Positions 41,772 through 51,582 are shown, counted from the first letter of the stretch. The stretch: 64,000 nt of DNA from Chloroflexota bacterium (GCA_011525385.1 WTGF01000069.1:1-64000); one strand, 5' to 3'. The notes: a model not told the origin generated them from the sequence alone. A program made the numbers and translations.

Positions 41772-43010
41772 TCAGGGACAGTTGCCCCGCTGCAAGGTAT
41801 ATTCGATGTATCTGGAATTGTCATTTTCATTCGTCTCGGCGATATGTCCGCCACTATCGACAGAAACAACGATGCGGTGCACTGCTGCATAATGTGCGCT
41901 AACGATAATGTTGACAGGCATTGCCGTGATGGTTTCCCCGGCTCGTATCATCGGGAAAGGGTTTGCTGGATCCGACTGCGCAATAGGCTCGTCGCGACCG
42001 GGAATGGTATCTTCCACCACTATCCAGCCCCCGGTACCCGTGTCTTCAGTGCCTTCATTGCGTATCGACACAGTAACCTTGCCAGCCTGGTTGCAGACCA
42101 GATTCTGAGGCTCGAGTCTAATGCCTGCGATCACCAGATTAACGCCGCCAGTCGGGGTCGCAGCAGTCGCCGGCTCAGCTGGCCCCGGACCCGACTCCAC
42201 GGGAAGATCCGCCAGATCGCCGCTGGGACTGACCAGCTCCGAATAGATCCAGGCATCGCCCTGGGCGCCGTAACGAATGTGGTACCAGTCACGGTCGGGA
42301 TTCACCGCGACGATAACAACTTCTTGGTTGACGGCAATGCTTCCGACCAATTCAAAGGACGTTCCAGGACCGCGACGCAAGTTCGACGGCTTCGCGATCA
42401 CCGCCGCAACGCTCCTGCTCGAAAGCACGGGCGGTCTGGTTGGCGGCGGAGCGGTCGCGGATTCGACTGCCGCGTCTGTGCTAAGCACGGCGGTTTCGTC
42501 AGGGGGCGGGACAACTGTAGCGTCGACGATTTCTTCCGCTGGAGGGACGACTGCGACGCTTTCCTGCGTTTCCGCGTCTGCAGGTGCTAGGACGACCGAG
42601 ATCGAGACGCTCTCGCTGGCGCCGCTGCCGTCGCCGCGTTCCGCCGCCACCGTGATCTCGAATTGACCCGGATTGCTCGTGGGCCAGTCGATCGTGACCG
42701 GAACGACCGAAGCGCCGATGGGATTGGGATCCTGCTTTTCGCCGATTACATCGCCATTCAACAGCATAGTAACCCGCGCCAAATCCGGACCGGCATTTTC
42801 AATGCGCGCTTGAACGATGACCGTTGCGCCGGACAAAAAAGTTTGATCCGGCAAAGGAGAAGCGATATGGATCACCGGAGGACCGGCAAACGCGACCGGC
42901 GCGACCTCTGCGCTTGGGACGCCGAGGCTGCATGCGGAGAAAAGCAAAACGAGAGTGATGAACATCAAGCAAGGCACGCGGATCACCCCGGTTGCCTGGC
43001 CCGAATTCAT
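41772..43010 (-). CDS. Lipoprotein with SH3-like and CARDB-like domains
   Basis: 412 residues. Lipobox LLFSAC (Cys about 27) after a hydrophobic start (VPCLMFITLVL). Domains: Ig-like region (45-140; HIASPLPDQTFLSGATVIVQ), Pro/Val/Thr-rich linker (145-200), bacterial SH3 (about 207-262; SNLRRGPGTSFELVGSIAVN, WYHIRYGAQGDAWIYSELV), linker, and a CARDB-type domain (300-410; LVCNQAGKVTVSIRNEG). Probably anchored outside and binding cell-wall or extracellular polymer. Target unknown. Confidence 0.78.
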   Translation of the reverse strand: MNSGQATGVIRVPCLMFITLVLLFSACSLGVPSAEVAPVAFAGPPVIHIASPLPDQTFLSGATVIVQARIENAGPDLARVTMLLNGDVIGEKQDPNPIGASVVPVTIDWPTSNPGQFEITVAAERGDGSGASESVSISVVLAPADAETQESVAVVPPAEEIVDATVVPPPDETAVLSTDAAVESATAPPPTRPPVLSSRSVAAVIAKPSNLRRGPGTSFELVGSIAVNQEVVIVAVNPDRDWYHIRYGAQGDAWIYSELVSPSGDLADLPVESGPGPAEPATAATPTGGVNLVIAGIRLEPQNLVCNQAGKVTVSIRNEGTEDTGTGGWIVVEDTIPGRDEPIAQSDPANPFPMIRAGETITAMPVNIIVSAHYAAVHRIVVSVDSGGHIAETNENDNSRYIEYTLQRGNCP

Positions 43011-43201
43011 TCCCTATCTCCCGCTTCATGCGCCCCGACAGTAGAGTCAACTCTATCAGAAAGGGCGGCTTAACGCGAGTTGATTTGCCCTGCTCTTTGC
43101 CTACTCTTACCGGGTTTCCAGCGCGACAAATGAGACGAAATCCTTTCGTTTCCGCCGGGCATTGTGTAACATGGAATTGCAGGACTAGCGCAAAGTGAGC
43201 C

Positions 43202-44434
43202 ATGGATACAATCGCGTTATTGGATGGTAAACGCATTCTCCTGGGTGTTTGCGGGAGCATCGCCAGCTACAAGTCGGTTGATCTCGTCAGCAAATTGACG
43301 CAGTCGGGCGTCGCCGTCGACGTGATCATGACAGAAGCCGCGCAGCGATTTGTCGCGCCCCTCTCCTTTCAAGCGGTGAGCGGACGTCCGGTCTACACAG
43401 ATCTGTGGCAGAGCGACGCCGATGGCGGCTTGCCGACACACATCGCGCATGTAGGATTGGCGGAGGAAGCTGATCTGCTTCTGATCGCGCCGGCGACCGC
43501 CAACACGATCGCCAAGCTGGCGCATGGCCTAGCCGATGATCTCCTGGCAGTAACGGCCCTGGCTGCAAAATGTCCTGTTGCCATCGCCCCGGCCATGGAC
43601 GGCGCTATGTACGAGAATCCCGCGCTGCGAGCCAACCTCGAAGTCTTGCGGGCGCGCGACGTCCACTTGATCGAACCGGAAATCGGGCGCTTTGCCAGCG
43701 GCTTGTCGGGCTTGGGACGCTTGCCAGAGACATCGACCTTGATGGGGCAAGTCCGGCGAATTCTGGGCATGGATGGCGAACTGGCCGGGCACAAGCTGGT
43801 GGTCACGGCCGGCGGTACGCGAGAGGCGCTTGATCCGGTGCGCTTTATCAGCAATCGCTCGTCCGGCAAGCAGGGCTATGCCATCGCGCAAGCCGCGCTT
43901 GACGCGGGCGCGGAGGTTGTCTTGATCTCGGCAGCGCAGCACCTGGCGCCGCCAATCGGCGTCAGGCTGGTTTCGGTCGACTCTGCCGGGGCGATGAAAG
44001 AGGCCGTACTGGAAAACCTTGTCGAATCGACTGCGTTGGTCATGGCAGCGGCGGTGGCCGATTACAAACCAGCCGATGTTTCCCAGCAGAAAATCAAGAA
44101 AGCGGACGACGATTTGACCTTGCCCCTGGAACGCACCGCCGACATTTTGATGGCGGTTAAGCAAAGGCGCGCTGATACCGGTTATCCCATGATCGTGGTT
44201 GGCTTCGCCGCAGAAAGCGAGAATCTGGTCGAAAACGCCACCGACAAGCTGCAACGAAAGGGACTGGACCTGTTGATTGCCAACGACATCACCGCAGAAG
44301 ACGCCGGTTTTCAAGTGGATACCAATCGCGTTTTGGTACTGGACATGGATGGCGGCTTGCACAAAATCGACCGACGCAGCAAAGCCGATATCGGCGCCTA
44401 CATCATCGAACGGATCGGCGGCTTGCTCGACTGA
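43202..44434 (+). CDS. coaBC: Bifunctional phosphopantothenoylcysteine decarboxylase/phosphopantothenate-cysteine ligase
   Basis: 410 residues, standard length. N-terminal flavoprotein domain (GVCGSIASYKSVDLVSKLTQ; His in THIAHVGLAEEADLLLIAP; ATANTIAKLAHG) and a PAMDGAMY motif where many homologues have PxMNxxMW; Asp there is also common in relatives. C-terminal CoaB (VVTAGGTREALDPVRFISNR, SSGKQGYAIAQAAL, AAVADYKPADVSQQKIKK). Two steps of coenzyme A synthesis in the cytoplasm. Divergent from the lipoprotein gene. Confidence 0.95.
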   Translation: MDTIALLDGKRILLGVCGSIASYKSVDLVSKLTQSGVAVDVIMTEAAQRFVAPLSFQAVSGRPVYTDLWQSDADGGLPTHIAHVGLAEEADLLLIAPATANTIAKLAHGLADDLLAVTALAAKCPVAIAPAMDGAMYENPALRANLEVLRARDVHLIEPEIGRFASGLSGLGRLPETSTLMGQVRRILGMDGELAGHKLVVTAGGTREALDPVRFISNRSSGKQGYAIAQAALDAGAEVVLISAAQHLAPPIGVRLVSVDSAGAMKEAVLENLVESTALVMAAAVADYKPADVSQQKIKKADDDLTLPLERTADILMAVKQRRADTGYPMIVVGFAAESENLVENATDKLQRKGLDLLIANDITAEDAGFQVDTNRVLVLDMDGGLHKIDRRSKADIGAYIIERIGGLLD

Positions 44435-44435
44435 A

Positions 44436-44906
44436 TCACTGCCCTAGCTGCCCCAATTCAAAGATCGCGCGGCAGTGCGCGATATATGCTGAAAGCGTCT
44501 GTCGGCAACCGATCTGATAATAGGGAATCAGATCCGGTACGCCCGCGTCCGCAAAGCCATCCTGTTCGTAGCTGACGAGCGTACCCTCACCCGCAGAATC
44601 AAAGTGCAAGGATATTTGGTTATGGCCCGGCCAGGTCGGGTCCTGCCAGGTGTAGCTCAATATCGCCGGCGGCTGCCAGACGGTGATGCGGCCAATCTCG
44701 TATTCCCCTCCATCGGAAAAGGATTCGTAATAGCGCCCGTTCAATGCCGCCTCGAAGCGAATGTGCCGCGGGAATACGCCCTCCGGCGCGAAGCTATAGG
44801 GAAAGACACCCTGCCGCGGCCACCAGACGTCCATCTGCTCCACGAAGGTATCAAAGGCCGCTTGCGGCGGCAGTGGGACAGTTTCTTGCAAGAATACGTC
44901 GGCCAT
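44436..44906 (-). CDS. SRPBCC/AHSA1-domain protein
   Basis: 156 residues from the ATG at 44906. VFLQETVPLPPQAAFDTFVE, FPRHIRFEAALNGRYYESFS, EIGRITVWQPPAILSYTW and LHFDSAGEGTLVSYEQDGF follow the Bet v 1/AHSA1 helix-grip fold strand by strand. It probably binds a small hydrophobic ligand; none can be named. Converges two bases from the coaBC stop. Confidence 0.82.
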   Translation of the reverse strand: MADVFLQETVPLPPQAAFDTFVEQMDVWWPRQGVFPYSFAPEGVFPRHIRFEAALNGRYYESFSDGGEYEIGRITVWQPPAILSYTWQDPTWPGHNQISLHFDSAGEGTLVSYEQDGFADAGVPDLIPYYQIGCRQTLSAYIAHCRAIFELGQLGQ

Positions 44907-44974
44907 TGCTTCGCGACCTTTTGGATCTGTCAAAACAGATTCACCGCTTGGAAGAACCACATGAGAATAGAATG

Positions 44975-45406
44975 TCAAAGAGAAATGCGGTCTGGCTCTC
45001 GCACGATTTCGAATTGTCGGCTTGCGCGGAAGAAACAGACTTTGAAGTGCGTGAAGAAACTTACTTGACCAAGAATCACCGGCACAGTATCAGCGCTAAT
45101 CCATGCAAAGCCCATTCTGATGCTGGGCAGAATCCCGACCGTGATGTCCAAAAGCAACGTTCGGGATTCCAAGTCTTCCGTAACTCCAGTCAGCCCAGGT
45201 AGCTCCCGTTCTTCTTCCCAGATTCCGCCCAATTCTATACCTACTTGGTAGGGCAACACATTTACGTCGGCACCGCTATCTACCAACGCTAGAGTTCGTA
45301 TCTCGTTCTGGCGGTGGCTCAATGTAATTGGCAAGAGCGGGCGGTCTATGCCATCGTCTTCGTAGTGCGGATTAGTGATATATGGAAAGACCAGTTCCTC
45401 ACTCAT
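44975..45406 (-). CDS. Retropepsin-like aspartic protease
   Basis: 143 residues. ALVDSGADVNVLPYQVGIEL carries the DSGA catalytic motif and VPVILGQVSFFTHF the ILG flap-end motif of retropepsin-like (clan AA) proteases; length suits a homodimeric single-domain enzyme. Related small genes are frequent in Chloroflexota and cyanobacteria, often beside a small partner. Its start overlaps the stop of the 70-residue gene by eight bases, so they are co-translated. Physiological target unknown. Confidence 0.75.
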   Translation of the reverse strand: MSEELVFPYITNPHYEDDGIDRPLLPITLSHRQNEIRTLALVDSGADVNVLPYQVGIELGGIWEEERELPGLTGVTEDLESRTLLLDITVGILPSIRMGFAWISADTVPVILGQVSFFTHFKVCFFRASRQFEIVREPDRISL

Positions 45407-45611
45407 TCCTTTCTTGATCTTCCTCTAACATCTCGATCATGGTTATCGCGTCTTCTGTCGCGCGAATTAGAGGCGATACCCTGAATACGTTCCTGCCCTC
45501 AAAATGTTTTTCAATATCAGTTGATAAGTCGTCCGACAAGAATTGAAGAATCTTCAGTTTTTCATTGCGATTGAGTTGCTGAATTTCACTCAACAGCTCT
45601 TTGGTCTTCAT
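45399..45611 (-). CDS. Small helical partner of the retropepsin-like protease
   Basis: 70 residues from the ATG at 45611 (GAGG six bases upstream). MKTKELLSEIQQLNRNEKLK and ILQFLSDDLSTDIEK form an N-terminal helical pair; an acidic tail ends EMLEEDQERNE. Translationally coupled to the protease. The pairing invites comparison with antitoxin-like or substrate-tethering partners, but no family was recognised. Confidence 0.65.
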   Translation of the reverse strand: MKTKELLSEIQQLNRNEKLKILQFLSDDLSTDIEKHFEGRNVFRVSPLIRATEDAITMIEMLEEDQERNE

Positions 45612-45822
45612 GAACGGCCTCTCATTTACCTTTTTTCCATTGTCTGCGTCGCTTATGCGACGAGAAGGCTTATCGTCCCAAATCAGCGCGGCACACTCTT
45701 CGCCGATTGCGCACCAAGCGATTATACCACAACGCACACCTCTTTGAAACTTGCTTGCCAGGACAAGAACAAGTCGGTTACACTCCAGATACACGGTTCG
45801 GCTCTACTCATCGCGCGACAGA

Positions 45823-46785
45823 ATGGATCGCAAACCTATGTTCGAAGACGTAGCAGGTGTCACCAATGCGCTCAGCCAAGAGCAGTACATCGCCAGCGAC
45901 GACATTTCTACGGTCGTTTTCCTGGCCGACAAGCTGGGCAAGCCGCTTCTGGTCGAAGGACCCGCAGGCGTTGGCAAGACGGAACTGGCGAAGGCCTGGT
46001 CGGGCGCGGCTGACAGACCCTTGATTCGCCTGCAGTGTTACGAGGGGCTGGACGAGAATAAGGCCCTTTACGAATGGGAATATGCCAAGCAGATGCTCTA
46101 TACGCAGTTGTTGCGCGACAAGTTGAGCGATCTGCTGGCGGCGGCTGATACCTTGCGGCAAGCCGCCGACCGCTTGGGCGAAGAGGACGATGTCTTCTTC
46201 AGCGAACGTTTCTTGCTGGCGCGCCCGCTGTTGGCGGCGCTTTTGAGCGATGAACCGGTCGTTCTGCTGATTGACGAGATCGACCGCGCCGATGCCGAGT
46301 TCGAAGCTTTTTTGCTGGAGATCCTCAGCGATTTTCAGGTATCAATCCCGGAGTTGGGCACAGTTACAGCCCGGCACCACCCCAGTGTGGTCTTGACCAG
46401 CAATAACACGCGCGAACTTTCCGAAGCGCTCAAACGACGCTGCCTCTATCTCTTCGTCGATTATCCCAGCCACGAAGCGGAAATGAATATCGTCAAAATG
46501 AGGGTGCCGGAGCTGGAGGACAAGCTGGCGCAGCAAACCGTGGAGGTGGTGCAAGGTCTGCGCCGGCTGGACTTGAAGAAGAATCCCAGCGTCTCCGAAA
46601 CGATCGACTGGGCGAAGGCGCTGGTCATGCTCAATGCCGATAGCATCGACGAAAAAACGCTGGAAACGACCTTGACCGTCCTGCTCAAACACGAAAGCGA
46701 TGTACAGAAAGCGCGGCGCCAGATCATGCGCAGCCAGAACGACGAGTCCTATCGACGGACGCGCCGCCGATCGGAGTGGGATTAG
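45823..46785 (+). CDS. MoxR-family AAA ATPase, CoxD-like
   Basis: 320 residues from the ATG at 45823 (an ATG at 45838 is also possible; neither has a strong binding site). Walker A GPAGVGKT (46-53), LIRLQCYEGLDENKALYEWE, Walker B PVVLLIDEIDRADAEFEAFL, sensor VVLTSNNTRELSEALKRRC and the arginine-finger region fit the CoxD/MoxR clade. It likely remodels a metal enzyme with the VWA protein at 34881-36263. Confidence 0.9.
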   Translation: MDRKPMFEDVAGVTNALSQEQYIASDDISTVVFLADKLGKPLLVEGPAGVGKTELAKAWSGAADRPLIRLQCYEGLDENKALYEWEYAKQMLYTQLLRDKLSDLLAAADTLRQAADRLGEEDDVFFSERFLLARPLLAALLSDEPVVLLIDEIDRADAEFEAFLLEILSDFQVSIPELGTVTARHHPSVVLTSNNTRELSEALKRRCLYLFVDYPSHEAEMNIVKMRVPELEDKLAQQTVEVVQGLRRLDLKKNPSVSETIDWAKALVMLNADSIDEKTLETTLTVLLKHESDVQKARRQIMRSQNDESYRRTRRRSEWD

Positions 46786-46895
46786 GCGGAAAACTGCGGC
46801 GCTTGCGCTTTGATAGATGCAGCGCCGTCGGACTGGCATTCGGATGCAAATCGGGTAAACTTACGCCACATTCTCGAATTCAGAGCAATATAATC

Positions 46896-47519
46896 ATGTC
46901 CCTGTCTGACGCATCCTTATCCAGCCCCCAGGCGCTCGCGAAATCGATATTTCGCCTGCCGCTATATTTGTATCAACTCGGCTGGGGTCCCGCTTTGAAG
47001 TGGATTCCCCTGCTGATATTGACGACCGAAGGGCGCAGGAGCGGGCAGGCGCGTCATGTCGTGGTCGAGTATCGGCGGCACGGCAGCAAATTCTACATCG
47101 TCAGCGGCTGGGGCAAGAACACCGACTGGTATAAAAATGTCTTGCAGAACCCGCGTGTCACCATTCAGCTTGGCAGCGAAGTGCTGGACGCCAAAGCGAT
47201 ACCGGTGGATAACCCGCCGGAAGCCTTAAGCGCCTTGTATATGTTCAGCCGCAACTCTTGGATCTATGAGTCCTTGTTCGCGCGTATGACCTCGGCGCAT
47301 GCCGCCGACCTGAGTACCCTGGCGGACGTAGTCGACGAGTTTACCGTCGTTCGGCTCGAACCCAGCGAAGAAGCGCCACAGTTGGCAACTGTGGGGCTTT
47401 TCAGCGAGCCGACGCGGCAACTGGCCACCATCATTGCCGTCGTGCTTGGCGTTTGGCTCTTGGTCTCGCTGGCGCGACCCGTGCTGCCGCGCGACGAGCG
47501 CAAACATGGCGACAGCTAA
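46896..47519 (+). CDS. Deazaflavin-dependent nitroreductase-family protein with C-terminal membrane helix
   Basis: 207 residues from the ATG at 46896. ILTTEGRRSGQARHVVVEYR and WGKNTDWYKNVLQNPRVTIQ are the DDN-type split-barrel motifs. An extra helix near the C-terminus (LATIIAVVLGVWLLVSLA) may anchor it to the membrane, unlike the short relative at 36357-36668. Likely F420- or flavin-binding; substrate unknown. Confidence 0.75.
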   Translation: MSLSDASLSSPQALAKSIFRLPLYLYQLGWGPALKWIPLLILTTEGRRSGQARHVVVEYRRHGSKFYIVSGWGKNTDWYKNVLQNPRVTIQLGSEVLDAKAIPVDNPPEALSALYMFSRNSWIYESLFARMTSAHAADLSTLADVVDEFTVVRLEPSEEAPQLATVGLFSEPTRQLATIIAVVLGVWLLVSLARPVLPRDERKHGDS

Positions 47520-47565
47520 GCACGTTGCCGGACGAGGTATTCGGGGGGATCGAAAGGACAAGATC

Positions 47566-47871
47566 ATGCAATTCCTAAAGTCGCTCCTCAGTGGCGGCTC
47601 GCGCTCGGACGATCGCGGGATCTATTTTTACGTCCAGCCCAAAGCCTGTCAGGAGATCCTGCGCATACGCGTGGACCCCATGAACGACCTCTCGCGCTCC
47701 GACGACGGCAAGGGCTATTGGGTGCGCAAGGTCGCCAGCGGCCATCGCTGTCCCTTCCAGGCCGAGGTTGAGATCTACTTCGACAAGAACAAGCGCATGA
47801 CCGGCAGCGAGGTCACTAACGGCAAGCTGGTCAGCGAGGAGGACTGGCGCGCCTGGCAGGGTGAGAGCTAA
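47566..47871 (+). CDS. Conserved small protein of unknown function
   Basis: 101 residues from ATG 47566. [40 protein letters not shown] and [20 protein letters not shown] make a compact alpha/beta protein with a conserved Cys in KACQE and another in HRCPF. Its stop overlaps the convergent recA stop by a few bases. No family recognised. Confidence 0.6.
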   Translation: MQFLKSLLSGGSRSDDRGIYFYVQPKACQEILRIRVDPMNDLSRSDDGKGYWVRKVASGHRCPFQAEVEIYFDKNKRMTGSEVTNGKLVSEEDWRAWQGES

Positions 47872-48932
47872 CCCCCAGCCACCTCCGCCAGCGACGGCAA
47901 GCCGAAGGCGCTGCGAATCTTTCCCTCGATCAGGTCCGACATTTGTCGGTTGTTCTGCAGGAAACCCTTGGCGTTCTCCCGCCCCTGCCCCAGCAACTCA
48001 TCGGCGTAGCGGTAAAACGCGCCGCGCTTCTCGACGATATCAAGCTCGGTACCGATATCGATGATCTCGCCCGATTTGCTGATGCCCTGGTTGAACATGA
48101 TGTCAAATTCGCATTCTTTGAAGGGCGCGGCTACCTTGTTCTTCTTGATTTTGACGCGGGTGCGGTTGCCGACGACATCGCCGCTGTGTTTGATCTGCTG
48201 GATGCGGCGAATGTCGATGCGCACGCTGGCGTAGAACTTCAGCGCGCGTCCGCCGGGTGTCGTTTCCGGACTGCCGAACATGACGCCGACCTTCTCGCGC
48301 AATTGATTGGTGAAAATCACGCAGACATTCGATTGCTTGATGGCGCCGGCCAGCTTGCGCAGCGCCTGGCTCATCAAGCGCGCTTGCAAGCCGACGTGCG
48401 AATCGCCCATTTCACCCTCGATTTCCGCGCGCGGCACCAGCGCCGCAACACTATCGACGATGATGACATCCAGCGCCCCGGAACGCACCAGATGCTCGGT
48501 GATCTCCAGCGCCTGCTCGCCGGTATCGGGCTGCGAAACGTAAAGCTGCTGGATATCGACGCCGATCTTCTCGGCATAAAGCGGATCCAGCGCGTGCTCC
48601 ATGTCGATGAACGCGCAGATGCCGCCGGTCCTTTGCGCTTCCGCAGCCACATGCAGGCAAAGCGTGGTCTTGCCAGAGCTTTCCGGCCCGTAAATCTCGG
48701 TGATGCGCCCGCGCGGCACACCGCCCACACCCAGCGAGATATCAATGCCGAGCGACCCTGTGGAAATGGCATCCACCTGCAAGTTATTGCCGGATCCCAG
48801 ATTGAATATGGTGCCGTCGCCATAGCGTTTGGTGATATCGGTCAAGGTGGCGTCGAGCGCGCGCTGTCTGGCTTCGTGGTCCTGACCATCGATGATTTGG
48901 GTTTCCTTAACCGCTCGTCTCGCTCTTGCCAT
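47868..48932 (-). CDS. recA: Recombinase A
   Basis: 354 residues, normal length. Walker [50 protein letters not shown], the L2 segment [20 protein letters not shown] and the C-terminal [20 protein letters not shown] block are all present. Forms filaments on single-stranded DNA, promotes strand exchange and LexA self-cleavage. The upstream palindrome at 49006-49025 fits SOS control. Confidence 0.97.
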   Translation of the reverse strand: MARARRAVKETQIIDGQDHEARQRALDATLTDITKRYGDGTIFNLGSGNNLQVDAISTGSLGIDISLGVGGVPRGRITEIYGPESSGKTTLCLHVAAEAQRTGGICAFIDMEHALDPLYAEKIGVDIQQLYVSQPDTGEQALEITEHLVRSGALDVIIVDSVAALVPRAEIEGEMGDSHVGLQARLMSQALRKLAGAIKQSNVCVIFTNQLREKVGVMFGSPETTPGGRALKFYASVRIDIRRIQQIKHSGDVVGNRTRVKIKKNKVAAPFKECEFDIMFNQGISKSGEIIDIGTELDIVEKRGAFYRYADELLGQGRENAKGFLQNNRQMSDLIEGKIRSAFGLPSLAEVAGG

Positions 48933-49005
48933 GGCTGCCGCCTCGCTTTGTCTAGGAATATGCCTAAGTGTAGTGTCTTTACTGTCATTTCGCTATGATC
49001 GGCAG

Positions 49006-49025
49006 GATAGCACTTTTGTTCTATC
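49006..49025 (-). promoter_or_regulatory. Candidate LexA (SOS) operator over the recA promoter
   Basis: GATAGAACAAAAGTGCTATC on the recA strand: an imperfect palindrome close to the Gram-positive SOS pattern GAACnnnnGTTC (one mismatch). It lies between TTGCGT and TATCCT, a 17-base-spaced promoter candidate, about 75 bases before the recA start, so a bound repressor would block transcription. Confidence 0.5.
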
Positions 49026-49039
49026 AACGCAAGTGGAGA

Positions 49040-49740
49040 TTTCCTTCGTTGCCAAAATGATAAGGCGTGTTGCAGATCCAACAGCTTCGCCGCGCTAAAG
49101 CGTGCATTCAGGTTTTCTCTTTCGCCCAAGGTAGCGTGGGGGCAGGGCAATTGCATCAAAATGAGGCGACTGACATGGTAGGAAATTGGACTGACTATTA
49201 ACCACCGGGAACACCTATTCTTAGTGCGCAGGTTGCCCGTCTTCGGGGATCTTGACATCAGCGGGTTTCGTGTAGGCGCGAGGCGCTTCCAAGATTTCCC
49301 CGCACAGTCCCAGAAGTCAAGCTCCGGAAGTCTAAGGTTGCCGCCGCGGCAATTGCCGGGGAAAACGTTTTTTCGGCAGTTTGGCAATCTGGCGTCCGTC
49401 CTGCAGCCGGGGTTATTCGGTTGTTAAGGCGCGTTTTATGTAGGGTAGCGCAGATTGGGGCGCGGGTGGCGACTATATGGTCGCGTTTTAGGGAATTGCC
49501 ACAGTCGCTGGGTGCGTAAGCGGCGAATTTGGGTTACCGCGCTCATAGAAAACAATACACCTGCACGGCTTCCGCGCATCGCGGTCTATTAGAAAAGATG
49601 AAGTTTCGCTGGCGATTTTGCTGTATTCAGGTGACGGAATTAGAGGGAAAGTCGACAAACGATCCTAAACTCGGTGCTCTCGGTGCTGAAATAAATTTGG
49701 TGCGATTGCCCTGAGCGCGGGGGGTCGAATTTCGTAAATC
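49040..49740. other. Intergenic region, no gene seen
   Basis: About 880 bases separate recA from the peptide-binding protein. No reading frame looks coding. A stretch at about 49498-49530 (CCACAGTCGCTGGGTGCGTA) matches 31815-31840 (CCACAGTCGCTCGGCGCGTA), so part of it is a dispersed repeat or shared relic. Confidence 0.5.
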
Positions 49741-49754
49741 GGGAGCAAAAATGT

Positions 49755-49760
49755 TATAGT
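49755..49760 (+). promoter_or_regulatory. Candidate extended -10 for the peptide-binding protein
   Basis: TGTTATAGT, about 60 bases before the start codon; the -35 is weak. Confidence 0.35.
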
Positions 49761-49818
49761 AAGCTACAGATAGACCTTTGCAGTATTCGCTCAAGAGAAG
49801 AGAAAAGGGGAGATTTCC

Positions 49819-51489
49819 ATGAGAGTGTTCAGATTTCTACTAATCCTGTTGCTGGTGCTTTCCGCAGTGGCTGCGACGGCGCAAGACTCGGAAACCATCG
49901 TCATTCGCGGCTTCGGCAATATCAGCACCTTTAATCCTATCGTCAGCAGCGACGGCGCTTCGTTCCAGGCTTACAGTCTGCTGTGGCCCAAGCCGTACGA
50001 GATTGATCCCCAAACCTACGCGCCCGTCCCCGGTCTGACAACCTGGGAAGCTGCGGATGATGGACTTTCGTTCACGTTCCATATCCTTGAGGACGCCAAT
50101 TGGAGTGATGGTGAGCCGATCACATCCCACGATATGAAGTTTGTCGTCGACGCCATCAAATCGCCCGAGGTCGCTTCCTGGCGAGCTGCTGACTTCGAGA
50201 ATGTCAGCGGCGTTGAGATCATAGATGACAAGACTTACAAGGTGATATTGACGAAACCGGACTGTACGGTCTTCGCCGAATTAGGCGGGACGCGATTCCT
50301 GCCTGCGCATCGTTTCGCTGCGGATTTTAGCGACTTCCGGGGTGGTGAAATCAGCACCAATCCACTCGAAATCAGCGGTGGTCCTTACATCATGGATGCC
50401 TGGGAGCCGGACGCGTTCCAGAGCTTCTACGCCAATCCTGACTGGTGGGGCGGGGATGTTGGGATTCCTTACCTGATCAACCGCCTTATCAAAGAGCACG
50501 CGGTGGCGGCGCAGTCGCTGCAAGCCGGAGAAGTGGATTATACCTATCTTCACGGCGATTTCTTCGGCCAGATAGCCGATACCAGCAATCTGCAATGGGA
50601 GATCTTCCCGCAGATGTCAGTCAAGTTCATGAGCTTGAATTGGGCGGACCCAACCCAGCCGACGCCGGCTTTTGACGCCGACGGGAATCGCAACGAGCAA
50701 CCGCCACATCCGATCTTCACCGATGTCAATGTGCGCAAAGCGATCGCGATGGGCTACAACAAACATGATATCCTGGCGACGATGGGAGGCGAACAAGGTG
50801 GCACGCGCCTGGTTGGGGCGGTGAACCCGGCTCATGGCTTGGCATACAATCACGACCTGGAGCCATATCCCTATGATCCGGAAGCCGCCATGCAATTGCT
50901 GGAGGAGGCCGGCTGGGTCGACGAGGACGGCGATGGCGTGCGCGAGAAGGACGGCCAACGCCTGGAATTCACCATCTCCTACACCGATATCCTCTCCATG
51001 TTCCCGACCACCACCCTGATCGCCCAAGATCAACTGAAGGACATCGGCGTTGATGTCAAAGTAGAACTGGTCGAATGGGCCAACTATCTCAGCGAAGTCT
51101 TTTTCGGCCAGAAACACGACGCCACATCAATGAGCAGTAGCGGCGGTACCGGCGGCGCGCCTGACCCGAATGACTTCATGGGGATCATTTACAGCCCACA
51201 GGACATTGCAACGGGCGCTGGCGGTGGCAACACCAGTTCCTATGTCAATCCGGAGGTTGACGCTCTGATCGATAAAGCGCGGACGTTGCCTGGCTGCGAT
51301 CCGGTGGAACGCGGTGACATCTACAAAGAGATCCAGCGCATCACGCACGAACAAGTGGCCTATGACTGGACCTTCGTGCCGAATATCTGGCAGACGGCCA
51401 CCAAGCGTGTCCAGGGCTTCGAGCCGACGGCCTTCTGGGTCTTCTACGGCTACACAGCCGACATTCACAAGTGGACGCTTGAGGAATAG
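49819..51489 (+). CDS. Peptide/oligopeptide ABC transporter solute-binding protein (family 5)
   Basis: 556 residues with signal peptide MRVFRFLLILLLVLSAVAAT before AQDSE. LTTWEAADDGLSFTFHILED, ANWSDGEPITSHDMKFVVDA and NVRKAIAMGYNKHDILATMG are the DppA/OppA pattern. AAAAGGGGAG precedes the ATG. Matching permeases are on the opposite strand at 52011-53961. A strong terminator follows. Confidence 0.92.
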   Translation: MRVFRFLLILLLVLSAVAATAQDSETIVIRGFGNISTFNPIVSSDGASFQAYSLLWPKPYEIDPQTYAPVPGLTTWEAADDGLSFTFHILEDANWSDGEPITSHDMKFVVDAIKSPEVASWRAADFENVSGVEIIDDKTYKVILTKPDCTVFAELGGTRFLPAHRFAADFSDFRGGEISTNPLEISGGPYIMDAWEPDAFQSFYANPDWWGGDVGIPYLINRLIKEHAVAAQSLQAGEVDYTYLHGDFFGQIADTSNLQWEIFPQMSVKFMSLNWADPTQPTPAFDADGNRNEQPPHPIFTDVNVRKAIAMGYNKHDILATMGGEQGGTRLVGAVNPAHGLAYNHDLEPYPYDPEAAMQLLEEAGWVDEDGDGVREKDGQRLEFTISYTDILSMFPTTTLIAQDQLKDIGVDVKVELVEWANYLSEVFFGQKHDATSMSSSGGTGGAPDPNDFMGIIYSPQDIATGAGGGNTSSYVNPEVDALIDKARTLPGCDPVERGDIYKEIQRITHEQVAYDWTFVPNIWQTATKRVQGFEPTAFWVFYGYTADIHKWTLEE

Positions 51490-51513
51490 GTCGAGGCACT
51501 AAATCACGACGCG

Positions 51514-51547
51514 AAAGGGCGACTCGACGAGTCGCCCTTTTCTGTTT
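51514..51547 (+). terminator. Rho-independent terminator
   Basis: Perfect nine-base stem GGGCGACTC/GAGTCGCCC with a three-base loop followed by TTTTCTGTTTT, 27 bases after the binding-protein stop codon. Confidence 0.85.
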
Positions 51548-51582
51548 TGAGGTTTTCGTATTACCGGGTCCTTGTGTCAATG

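Noticed and set aside
46889..46894. TATAAT just before the start at 46896
   Set aside because: Two bases from the start codon; transcription would begin inside the gene.
49040..49740. Small reading frames between recA and the peptide-binding protein
   Set aside because: No ribosome binding sites, no coding-like composition, all short.
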